Shown: positions 1-5,744 of the stretch, in pieces | How positions within the stretch are numbered: position 1 is the stretch's first letter | How the letters are laid out: each line of letters starts with the position of its first letter | Assembly (NCBI GenBank): GCA_900322165.1 | Contig: ONYR01000263.1 | Location: 1-7,348, forward strand | Reading direction: 5' to 3' | Length of the DNA stretch: 7,348 nucleotides | Source: an uncultured Eubacteriales bacterium | Lineage (GTDB): Bacteria > Bacillota > Clostridia > Lachnospirales > Bianqueaceae | Notes under the pieces: model-generated | Databases searched by the model: none | Seen by the model: the letters and a program-made list of their open reading frames with translations, nothing else | What the model was told of the DNA's origin: nothing | Position numbers and translations under genes: made by a program

Positions 1-1319
1 AAGGTGAATCCGTTGCCATCGTCCGTGTATTTGTTGTACGGAAGGACGGTATCCTTCAGACCGCCGGTCTCGCGGACGATCGGAACGGTACCGTAGCGCA
101 TCGCGATGAGCTGCGTCAGGCCGCAGGGCTCGAAAAGGCTCGGAACAAGCAGGGCGTCCGCACCGGCATAGATCAGGTGCGCGAGGGACTCATCGTAAGC
201 GATGTAGGAAGCAACGGTACCCTTGTTCGCATTCTCGTAGTAACGGAACGCGTCCTCGTATTGATGATCGCCGGTACCAAGGATGACGACCTGCGTGTTG
301 CCGTCGATGAGCTGCGGGAAGATCGCGTTGACAAGGTCGAGACCCTTCTGGTTGGTGAGGCGGGAGACAAGACCGAGGAGGATCTTGCCGTCATCGACCG
401 TAAGGCCAAGACGCTCCTGCAGGGCGCGCTTGTTGGCTTTTTTCTGCTCGAGGACATCCTTCTCATCGTAATTCTTTGCGATGAGCTTGTCGGTGCGGCT
501 GTTCCAGATATCAACGTCGATTCCGTTAACGATGCCGCGAAGCTTGCCGGAATGGTAGCGAAGATGCGCGTCAAGGCCTTCGCCGTAGAACTCCGTCTGG
601 ATCTCGCCGGCGTAGGTGTTGCTGACGGTCGTGATGCAGTCCGCGTACGCAAGACCGCCCTTGAACATGTTCGCGTCCTCCCAGCCGTGCTTCAGAAGGC
701 CGTACTCAAACGCGTAGCCGGGCAGGTTCGACCAGTACTGAATGGTCGGGATATTGTAGATGCCCTGGAAGCGCAGGTTGTGGATCGTGATCATCGAGCG
801 GGCACGGCCGACCGGCGTGTTTGCGAACGTGGTCTTGAGGTAGACCGGGATCAGGCCGGCCTGCCAGTCGTGGCAGTGGATGACGTCCGGAATCCAGTCA
901 AGATAGTTCAGCGCGGCGAGGGCGGCTTTGTCGAAATAGCAATATTTGGGAATGTCTTTGACAAGGTCGGTGTAGGGATTGCCCCAGCTGAAGAAGTCGT
1001 TGTTGTCAATGAAATCGTAGACAACACCGTCCATCTCCATTTCCATAATGCCAACGTAAAACTCACGTCCGTCGGCGCAGAGGTTCATCTGGAAGCTGCC
1101 TTTGTAATACATCTGCTGCTGATACTTTTCAGGGATGCAGTGGTAGCGAGGCAGGATGACCTTGACATCGCAGTTCATTTTGGTGAGGGCGCGAGGCAGC
1201 GCGTACATGACGTCGCCGAGTCCGCCGGTTTTGACGAAGGGATAGCATTCCGATCCGATAAACGCGACACTGACGCGAGGCGTCTTGGGGGTGTCTTTTT
1301 CAGCTTTGCTGATTGCCAT
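1..1319 (-). CDS. glgA: Glycogen synthase (GT5 family), 3'-truncated by the window edge
   Basis: Cytoplasmic enzyme that adds glucose from ADP-glucose (the usual bacterial donor) to the growing alpha-1,4-glucan in glycogen synthesis. The minus-strand frame is open from ATG at 1319 to the window edge and gives 439 codons. The family is usually about 475-490 residues, so roughly the last tenth is missing. Visible motifs: donor-binding KTGGLGD at residues 30-36; HCHDW with the conserved His at 150; TIHN followed by FQG; SRLTNQKG with Arg320 and Lys325; and FEPCGL with the catalytic Glu397, followed by RETGGL. These match the GT-B catalytic residues known from E. coli GlgA (K15, H161, R300, K305, E377). 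Gly35 stands where most homologues have Ala (KTGGLAD). The start is supported by AAAGGAG at 1327-1333, 7 bases upstream. It is divergent from the SDR gene. No other glg gene lies in the window; the rest of any operon would lie to the left. Identification is very secure. Confidence 0.97.
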   Translation of the reverse strand, partial: MAISKAEKDTPKTPRVSVAFIGSECYPFVKTGGLGDVMYALPRALTKMNCDVKVILPRYHCIPEKYQQQMYYKGSFQMNLCADGREFYVGIMEMEMDGVVYDFIDNNDFFSWGNPYTDLVKDIPKYCYFDKAALAALNYLDWIPDVIHCHDWQAGLIPVYLKTTFANTPVGRARSMITIHNLRFQGIYNIPTIQYWSNLPGYAFEYGLLKHGWEDANMFKGGLAYADCITTVSNTYAGEIQTEFYGEGLDAHLRYHSGKLRGIVNGIDVDIWNSRTDKLIAKNYDEKDVLEQKKANKRALQERLGLTVDDGKILLGLVSRLTNQKGLDLVNAIFPQLIDGNTQVVILGTGDHQYEDAFRYYENANKGTVASYIAYDESLAHLIYAGADALLVPSLFEPCGLTQLIAMRYGTVPIVRETGGLKDTVLPYNKYTDDGNGFT

Positions 1320-1326
1320 GCTGATG

Positions 1327-1333
1327 CTCCTTT
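1327..1333 (-). promoter_or_regulatory. Ribosome binding site of glgA
   Basis: Read on the minus strand, these bases are AAAGGAG, a near-perfect Shine-Dalgarno sequence 7 bases from the ATG at 1319. It fixes the glgA start, which otherwise lies at the edge of a conserved but variable-length N-terminus. Confidence 0.85.
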
Positions 1334-1393
1334 GTGTTTAATTTTCGGGATGTATGTGTATTGTAACGTTTTTAGGCCGGAATGTCTACCTGA

Positions 1394-1399
1394 ATTATA
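1394..1399 (-). promoter_or_regulatory. Probable -10 element of the glgA promoter
   Basis: The minus strand reads TATAAT, a perfect sigma-A -10 hexamer. It would start transcription near 1387 and leave a leader of about 70 bases before glgA. The -35 region at the usual spacing (around 1417-1422, TGCGCC) matches the consensus poorly, so the promoter may be weak or activator-dependent, or this may be a chance match. No riboswitch-like or attenuator-like hairpin was seen in the leader. Confidence 0.45.
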
Positions 1400-1460
1400 C
1401 ATAACGGACGCGGGAAGGCGCAGTGAGAAGACGCAGAGAGAAAGACTGATCTCCTCCCGC

Positions 1461-1489
1461 TTGCGATTCATGGCGGTTAAGCGTACAAT
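1461..1489 (+). promoter_or_regulatory. Predicted sigma-A promoter of the SDR gene
   Basis: TTGCGA at 1461-1466 and TACAAT at 1484-1489 are separated by exactly 17 bases, giving 4/6 and 5/6 matches to the consensus. Transcription would start near 1496, leaving a leader of about 90 bases before the SDR start. The layout is nearly the same as the promoter predicted for the HAD gene at 3532-3560. A weak 5-base inverted repeat (CGCTT 1458-1462, AAGCG 1479-1483) spans the -35 element. Confidence 0.55.
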
Positions 1490-1582
1490 GTTTATATCCT
1501 GTTTATTTTGTAATGACAGAATGGAAGGCAGAAAACGCAGCCAGATCAAGCGCTGCGATGGGAAGCTACGGTAAGGAAGAGG

Positions 1583-2383
1583 ATGGAGATCATGAGTAAA
1601 ACGGCGATCGTGACCGGCGGGAGCTCGGGAATCGGGCTCGACACAGCCAAAAAGCTCGCGGAGATGGGGTTCAGAGTCTATGCGCTGAGCCGTCATCCGA
1701 AGGCATATCCGACCTTTGTCTCGCTCGAGTGCGACGTGACGGACGAGAAGGCCGTGAAACATGTTGTCAAAAAGATCGCGCTGGAGACCGGGCAGATCGA
1801 CCTGCTGATCAACGCGGCAGGCTTTGGAATCTCAGGCGCGGTGGAGTTTACCGATACCGAGGATGCCAAGCGGCTGTTTGATACGAACTTTTTCGGCATG
1901 GTGCGCATGAACAAGGCCGTGATCCCGCTGATGCGGGCTCGCAAGCACGGCCGGATCATCAACATTTCTTCGGTCGCGGCGCCGGCCGGGATCCCGTTCC
2001 AGGCCTACTATTCCGCGTCGAAGGCGGCCATCGATTCCTATACGCTCGCGCTGCGCAATGAACTGCGGCCGTTCGGGATCTCCGTTGGGAGCATTCTTCC
2101 GGGCGATATCAAGACCGGTTTTACCGCTGCCCGCGAAAAATCGACGGAGGGCGATGATATCTACCAAGGCCGGATCACCCGCTCGGTCAAGGGGATGGAG
2201 CATGACGAGGAGACTGGAATCGATCCTGCAGCGGCCGGGGCGTTTATCGCGCGGGTCGCGACGAAGCGCTTCCTCAAGCCCCAGACAACGCTCGGCGGAC
2301 TCTACCGGGGCGCGGTCGTGCTGCTGCGGCTGTTGCCGGTGCGCCTTTCGAACTATCTTGTCTACCTGCTGTACGCGAAATAA
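1583..2383 (+). CDS. Short-chain dehydrogenase/reductase (classical SDR)
   Basis: NAD(P)-dependent oxidoreductase of 266 residues, the usual length for a classical SDR. Visible motifs: nucleotide-binding TGGSSGIG at residues 11-18; NAAG at 77-80, a variant of the usual NNAG; the structural Asn102 in DTNFFG; the catalytic triad Ser130 (ISS), Tyr143 and Lys147 (YSASK); and LPGDIKT at 172-178. An Arg (R37) directly after the second beta strand suggests preference for NADP(H); this is inference. The last 27 residues form a hydrophobic or amphipathic tail rich in Leu, Val and Tyr, which may cover the substrate site or touch the membrane. The substrate cannot be read from sequence. Two starts are possible: ATG 1583 with AAGGA 5 bases upstream, or ATG 1592 with AGGA 8 bases upstream; 1592 begins right at the Rossmann fold. 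The gene appears monocistronic, with its own promoter and a terminator 4 bases after the stop. Confidence 0.94.
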   Translation: MEIMSKTAIVTGGSSGIGLDTAKKLAEMGFRVYALSRHPKAYPTFVSLECDVTDEKAVKHVVKKIALETGQIDLLINAAGFGISGAVEFTDTEDAKRLFDTNFFGMVRMNKAVIPLMRARKHGRIINISSVAAPAGIPFQAYYSASKAAIDSYTLALRNELRPFGISVGSILPGDIKTGFTAAREKSTEGDDIYQGRITRSVKGMEHDEETGIDPAAAGAFIARVATKRFLKPQTTLGGLYRGAVVLLRLLPVRLSNYLVYLLYAK

Positions 2384-2387
2384 AAAG

Positions 2388-2418
2388 CAGCTGCCAGATG
2401 GCAGCTGTTTTGTTTTTT
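2388..2418. terminator. Bidirectional intrinsic terminator between SDR and LysR genes
   Basis: A perfect 8-base-pair stem, CAGCTGCC (2388-2395) and GGCAGCTG (2400-2407), closes a 4-base AGAT loop. On the plus strand it is followed by TTTTGTTTTTT (2408-2418). On the minus strand the stem is followed by CTTTTTATTT (2387 downward). It can therefore stop transcription of both convergent genes. The plus-side T-run reaches into the LysR stop codon (2417-2419), so the two genes share the structure with almost no spare DNA. Confidence 0.93.
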
Positions 2419-3343
2419 AATGGTTCATCGAAGCGTTGCGGGCTTTTTCGAGTTCTTCGATGAAGATGTTTTCGAAGGGCTTCAGGTCGTGATACTTGGA
2501 ATAGATCAGAATATCGCGGTAGGTGTCGTTTTTGAACGGCACTTCGCGCTGTACAAGATGGTAACGATTAAGGATGTCCTTCGGAAGCGGGGAAACGAAG
2601 ACGAAGGTCTGCGGATTATTGCTGAGCAGTTCAAACTGAGACGCGCGGTCGGCAACATAGATGTGACGCGTGATGCCCTTGATGTCCTGCTTTTTGCGGA
2701 CCTGCTCCACGGAGATGGACGGTACGTAAGGATCCGCATCCGCGATCTCGATGTAATCGCGGAGGTCTTCCTCGCGGAGCACTTCACGGTGAGCGAGGGG
2801 GTTTTTATCGCTCATGACGCAGACGTAATTGAAGTCTCCGATGACGCGTCCGACAAGGCCTTTTTCTTCCAGGTACGCGCGGTAGTACATTTCGTAGTTG
2901 AGCGCATAACGGACGATACCAAGATCGGAATCTCCGGCGGTGACGTTCTGGACGACCATGCGGGAGTTGCCCTCCAGATAGAAGATCTCGACCGGGCTCT
3001 GATCCATGCGCCGGGTAAAATTGACAAGCGCTTCCGCGACGTAGCTGGCGCGGGAGAGGGAGACCGAAAGTCGGTTCCGAACCGGGAGGCCGTCTTTATA
3101 AAGGTTTTCAACCTCTTCGAGCTGGCTCAGAATACGGGTCGCATAGCCGATGAATTCTTCGCCGGCCGGTGTCAACACCATACCCTGAGGAGAGCGATCA
3201 AAAATTTTGATGCCAAGAGAAGCCTCGAGGTCTTTGACGGAGCGGCTGAGATTGGGCTGCGCAACGAGCAGTCGGCGTGATGCCTTGTTGATAGAACCGG
3301 TGCGCGCGATCTCGACCGCATACTTCATGTGTTGAATGTTCAT
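2417..3343 (-). CDS. LysR-family transcriptional regulator
   Basis: DNA-binding regulator of 308 residues, typical for LysR-type proteins (about 290-310). The N-terminal winged helix-turn-helix covers about residues 1-60, with the recognition region around 18-40 (INKASRRLLVAQPNLSRSV), then LGIKIFDRS at 43-51 and LTPAGEEF at 57-64, followed by the linker helix. Residues from about 90 to 300 form the ligand-binding domain, which is poorly conserved, so the co-inducer is unknown. The start is the first Met of the usual LysR opening (MNIQHMKYAV). Its ribosome binding site is an unusual run of nine G residues, and a strong promoter lies 51-78 bases upstream. It is convergent with the SDR gene and divergent from the HAD-led operon; LysR proteins often control a divergent neighbour, so that operon is the first candidate target. 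The plus strand opposite is also open but has no gene-like content. Confidence 0.95.
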   Translation of the reverse strand: MNIQHMKYAVEIARTGSINKASRRLLVAQPNLSRSVKDLEASLGIKIFDRSPQGMVLTPAGEEFIGYATRILSQLEEVENLYKDGLPVRNRLSVSLSRASYVAEALVNFTRRMDQSPVEIFYLEGNSRMVVQNVTAGDSDLGIVRYALNYEMYYRAYLEEKGLVGRVIGDFNYVCVMSDKNPLAHREVLREEDLRDYIEIADADPYVPSISVEQVRKKQDIKGITRHIYVADRASQFELLSNNPQTFVFVSPLPKDILNRYHLVQREVPFKNDTYRDILIYSKYHDLKPFENIFIEELEKARNASMNH

Positions 3344-3349
3344 ATATAT

Positions 3350-3358
3350 CCCCCCCCC
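3350..3358 (-). promoter_or_regulatory. Ribosome binding site of the LysR gene made of a G9 homopolymer
   Basis: On the minus strand, nine consecutive G residues lie 6 bases (ATATAT) upstream of the ATG at 3343, where the Shine-Dalgarno sequence should be. No AGGAGG-like sequence is otherwise present, so the G-run must serve as the ribosome binding site. A homopolymer of this length is prone to slippage, which would move the spacing to the start codon or the promoter. Confidence 0.7.
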
Positions 3359-3393
3359 TGATACTGTATGAAAGCTATTAATGTATCTTTAAA

Positions 3394-3421
3394 ATTATAA
3401 GAGTTTCATGGAAAAAGTCAA
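3394..3421 (-). promoter_or_regulatory. Strong sigma-A promoter of the LysR gene
   Basis: On the minus strand, TTGACT (3416-3421) and TATAAT (3394-3399) are separated by 16 bases: 5/6 and 6/6 matches to the consensus. Transcription would begin near 3387, giving a leader of about 44 bases that contains the G9 tract. This is the best promoter match in the window, which is unusual for a LysR gene since these are often weakly expressed and self-repressed. Confidence 0.8.
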
Positions 3422-3462
3422 TTGATTTTCTTCTAAATTCTTATCAAATTATACAAATTGAT
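3422..3462. repeat. Alternating TTGAT / ATCAA repeats, possible regulator-binding region
   Basis: In the AT-rich gap between the LysR and HAD genes, TTGAT occurs at 3422-3426, ATCAA at 3443-3447 and TTGAT at 3458-3462. The last two form a 20-base imperfect palindrome (3443-3462) with 8 of 10 base pairs matching. It sits about 55-75 bases upstream of the predicted LysR transcription start, where LysR proteins often bind. The DNA is AT-rich, so short repeats can arise by chance; the operator role is inference. Confidence 0.4.
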
Positions 3463-3531
3463 TATTACTCATCTCTAAATAGATAAAAAGTGAACATGGA
3501 GTGCCGGAGCCGGGCAGAAGGCCTGGTGCGG

Positions 3532-3560
3532 TTGCAATATCCCATTTATTGCGGTACAAT
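3532..3560 (+). promoter_or_regulatory. Predicted sigma-A promoter of the HAD-led operon
   Basis: TTGCAA (3532-3537) and TACAAT (3555-3560) are separated by exactly 17 bases, 4/6 and 5/6 matches to the consensus. Transcription would begin near 3567, giving a leader of about 43 bases. No other convincing promoter was seen before the downstream genes, so it probably drives all four plus-strand genes. Confidence 0.6.
3534..3552. repeat. Perfect inverted repeat inside the HAD promoter, candidate operator
   Basis: GCAATA (3534-3539) and TATTGC (3547-3552) are perfect inverted arms around a 7-base centre. They overlap the -35 hexamer and fill the spacer up to the -10. This position suits a repressor that blocks RNA polymerase, or a MerR-like activator acting in the spacer. 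A wider pair, ATGGAGT (3496-3502) and ACTCCAT (3562-3568), flanks the whole promoter. No binding protein can be named. Confidence 0.4.
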
Positions 3561-3609
3561 TACTCCATATCGCCTCTTTTGGCAGTGGTTAAAGGAAACG
3601 GATAGATAG

Positions 3610-4320
3610 ATGATTAAAACGGTTATTTTCGATCTCGACGATACACTGTACGGTTTTTGGGATCTGAGTTTGGAAGCAATGGATAAGATGGTGAAGCGGG
3701 CGGAGGAGCTGACCGGGATCCCGGCGGCAGAGTTTCGGCCTGTTTACGAAGATTCTTTCCGGAGCATCATGGATGAGCTGGATCCCGGCAAGCTGATGGG
3801 AACCGGTCACAGCCGTACACTGAGGCTTCAGCATACGCTGGAACATTTCGGACGATCGCCGTTTCCTGCTGTGCTGGAACTCTACGATGTGTATTGGGAT
3901 TACATGCTCGACAACATGAAGCGCGAGCCTCATATCGAGGAAACGATGCAGGCGATCAAGGCACGGGGCCTTGCGATCGGCATCGGCACGAACATGACCG
4001 CACATATTCAGTACCGGAAGATCGAGCGGCTCGGGCTTGGGAAATACATTGATTTCATGGTCACGAGCGATGAGGCGGTCTATGATAAGCCGGATCCGCG
4101 CTTTTTCCGCCTGGCCGTGAAAAAGGCCGGATGCCTGCCGGAGGAGTGCCTGTTCGTGGGTGACAACAAGGCTTTCGATTATGAAGGCCCGCTTGCCTGC
4201 GGTCTTAAGGTGCGGTGGTACAACGTGAATGGTGCAGCACAGAATCCGGGTGACAAAGCCATTCATGATCATCTTGAACTGTTACAGGCGATCGACGAGG
4301 AGAACGCCGCATCGCATTGA
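3610..4320 (+). CDS. HAD-family hydrolase (subfamily IA phosphatase, YjjG-like)
   Basis: Predicted Mg2+-dependent phosphohydrolase of 236 residues, a normal length. The four HAD motifs are present: motif I DLDDTLY at residues 8-14, with nucleophile Asp8 and acid/base Asp10; motif II around GTN at 126-128 (Thr127); motif III Lys160 in DKPDP; motif IV GDNKAFD at 184-190, with Asp185 and Asp190. Residues of roughly 15-100 form the helical cap that selects substrate. The DLDDTLY form is common in nucleotide or small sugar-phosphate phosphatases, but the substrate cannot be deduced. Upstream are AAAGGA at 3591-3596, rather far (13 bases) from the ATG, and a weaker GGA at 3600-3602, so translation may be modest. 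It is the first gene of the plus-strand operon; the next gene begins 65 bases after its stop. Confidence 0.92.
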   Translation: MIKTVIFDLDDTLYGFWDLSLEAMDKMVKRAEELTGIPAAEFRPVYEDSFRSIMDELDPGKLMGTGHSRTLRLQHTLEHFGRSPFPAVLELYDVYWDYMLDNMKREPHIEETMQAIKARGLAIGIGTNMTAHIQYRKIERLGLGKYIDFMVTSDEAVYDKPDPRFFRLAVKKAGCLPEECLFVGDNKAFDYEGPLACGLKVRWYNVNGAAQNPGDKAIHDHLELLQAIDEENAASH

Positions 4321-4371
4321 TCAAGCGCCTTCCGCGCAGTGAAAAGGCTGCAGGGGACGCAAGAATGAGAG

Positions 4372-4380
4372 AAAGGAGGG
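4372..4380 (+). promoter_or_regulatory. Ribosome binding site that fixes the acyltransferase start
   Basis: AAAGGAGGG is a full Shine-Dalgarno match 5 bases before ATG 4386. It favours that start over the in-frame TTG at 4317 (overlapping the HAD stop as TTGA) and ATG at 4365, which would add 23 and 7 residues that are very basic and lie outside the fold. Confidence 0.85.
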
Positions 4381-4385
4381 TGCGC

Positions 4386-5723
4386 ATGGCGAAAGAAACG
4401 AAGCACAAGCGGTCCTGGTACCGGCTTGACAACGCGGCTTTGATTTTCCCGGCCTCCCTTCGGAAAAACTGGAGCAACGCGTTTCGCATTTCATTTTCTT
4501 TTACCGATCCGGTGGACCCGGATATCCTTCAGGAGGCCGCGGAGGCGCTTCGGACGCGCTTCCCGAGCGTGTTTGTCCGCCTCGAGCGGAGCATGTTCTG
4601 GTACTACCTGCAGGAGGTCGACGAGACACCGAAGGTGCGGGAGGATACCTATCAGCCGCTCATCCGCATGGACCGGGCGGGGATCAAGAAGTGTGCGATC
4701 CGCATTTTGTATTATCGGGAGCGGATGGCGGTCGAGGTGTTCCACTCCGTGACCGATGGAACCGGCGCGATGGTGTTTGCCAAAAATCTGGCGGCGGAAT
4801 ATGTGCGCCGGCGTTACCATGTGAACGTCCCGAATGAGTGCGGGCTGAAAGACCTTTCCCAGCCGCCGACAGCGGAGGAGCTGGAGGATTCGTTCCAGAA
4901 ATACGCGGGCCCGGTTTCAGCGCCGCGCGATGATCTGAATGTATTTCGCTACAAGGGAACGCCGGAGGACGTGCCGTTTCTGCACGTGACCTGTGGGGTG
5001 ATGGATGCGGAAGCGGTGCATCAGAAAGCGAAGTCCATGGGCGTGACCATCACGGCATTTCTGACGGCCCTTTTGATTGAGTGTCTGCTGGATATGCAGG
5101 CGGAAAAGGTCCGCAAGCGCCACAAACGCAAGATGGTGCGTGTCCAGATCCCGGTCAACCTCAGACAGCTCTACGGGAGCGAGACGATGCGCAACTTTGT
5201 GGCGGTCGCGAACATCGGCGTCGATCCGCGGATGGGCGATTACACATTTGAGGAGCTGACCAAGATCGTTCACCACCAGATGCAGCTTTCGATCACCGCG
5301 AAAAACATGAGCGCGATCTTTACGCCGAACGTGGTGAGTGAGCGCAACCCGCTGATCCGCATCGTTCCGCTGTTTTTAAAGAATATTATCATGCGCATGG
5401 TGTTCGATGCGGTGGGTGAGAACGTGTCCTGCCTGTCGATCTCGAACCTTGGCAATGTGCAGCTTCCGAAGGAGATGGCACCGTTCGTGACGCGGGCGGA
5501 GTTTGTCCTCGGACCGCAGTCCACCTCGCCTTACAACTGCAGCGCGACAAGCGTGAACGGGCGGATGTTCTTCAACATCGTCCGCAACAGTGTGGAGCCG
5601 GAGCTGGAGCGGCGTGTGTTCACAAAGCTGGTCAAAATGGGGCTTCATGTCAAGATCGAAAGCAACGGAGGCCCGGTGCAGCGTCCGCTCGTGGAGAAGC
5701 TGCCGTTCGATGAAGAAAAGTAA
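4386..5723 (+). CDS. Acyltransferase of the alcohol-acetyltransferase / condensation-domain fold
   Basis: A 445-residue protein, the size of the two-lobed CoA-dependent acyltransferase superfamily (PapA5, alcohol acetyltransferase, NRPS condensation domains). The signature HxxxDG is present as HSVTDG, with catalytic His120, Asp124 and Gly125. The C-terminal lobe has PVNLRQLYGSETMRNF (about 256-271) and SNLGN (about 353-357); both are typical of the alcohol-acetyltransferase branch. There is no carrier-protein or adenylation domain, so it acts alone, probably moving an acyl group from CoA or a carrier to a hydroxyl or amine. No signal peptide or membrane segment is evident; the N-terminus and the stretch at about 241-250 (KVRKRHKRKM) are basic. 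The start at 4386 rests on a strong ribosome binding site. The next gene begins 21 bases after the stop, so the acyltransferase likely works with that membrane protein. Fold assignment is firm; substrate and product are unknown. Confidence 0.85.
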   Translation: MAKETKHKRSWYRLDNAALIFPASLRKNWSNAFRISFSFTDPVDPDILQEAAEALRTRFPSVFVRLERSMFWYYLQEVDETPKVREDTYQPLIRMDRAGIKKCAIRILYYRERMAVEVFHSVTDGTGAMVFAKNLAAEYVRRRYHVNVPNECGLKDLSQPPTAEELEDSFQKYAGPVSAPRDDLNVFRYKGTPEDVPFLHVTCGVMDAEAVHQKAKSMGVTITAFLTALLIECLLDMQAEKVRKRHKRKMVRVQIPVNLRQLYGSETMRNFVAVANIGVDPRMGDYTFEELTKIVHHQMQLSITAKNMSAIFTPNVVSERNPLIRIVPLFLKNIIMRMVFDAVGENVSCLSISNLGNVQLPKEMAPFVTRAEFVLGPQSTSPYNCSATSVNGRMFFNIVRNSVEPELERRVFTKLVKMGLHVKIESNGGPVQRPLVEKLPFDEEK

Positions 5724-5744
5724 AAGGAATACAGGGGGAGATCC

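Noticed and set aside
1410..1460. GCGGGA (1410-1415) and TCCCGC (1455-1460) as a long-range hairpin or operator
   Set aside because: The arms are 6 bases with a 39-base loop in GC-rich DNA, and no terminator T-run follows. Chance is a sufficient explanation.
177..1574. A 465-codon open frame on the plus strand opposite glgA
   Set aside because: It mirrors the glgA codons, which have strong motif support on the minus strand. Its protein has no recognisable domain, it has no fitting ribosome binding site, and it runs through the glgA promoter region. Long antisense frames are common in GC-rich genes.
2420..3280. A 286-codon open frame on the plus strand opposite the LysR gene
   Set aside because: The minus strand encodes a full LysR protein with the expected helix-turn-helix. 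The opposite frame begins in the terminator and shows no domain.
3491..3531. GC-rich patch in the LysR/HAD gap as a small RNA or terminator
   Set aside because: No stable stem with a T-run could be drawn, and it directly precedes the HAD promoter. It was left as unassigned upstream DNA.
3589..4272. A 227-codon open frame on the minus strand opposite the HAD gene
   Set aside because: The four HAD motifs are all on the plus strand. The antisense product is rich in His, Arg and Pro without a fold signature.
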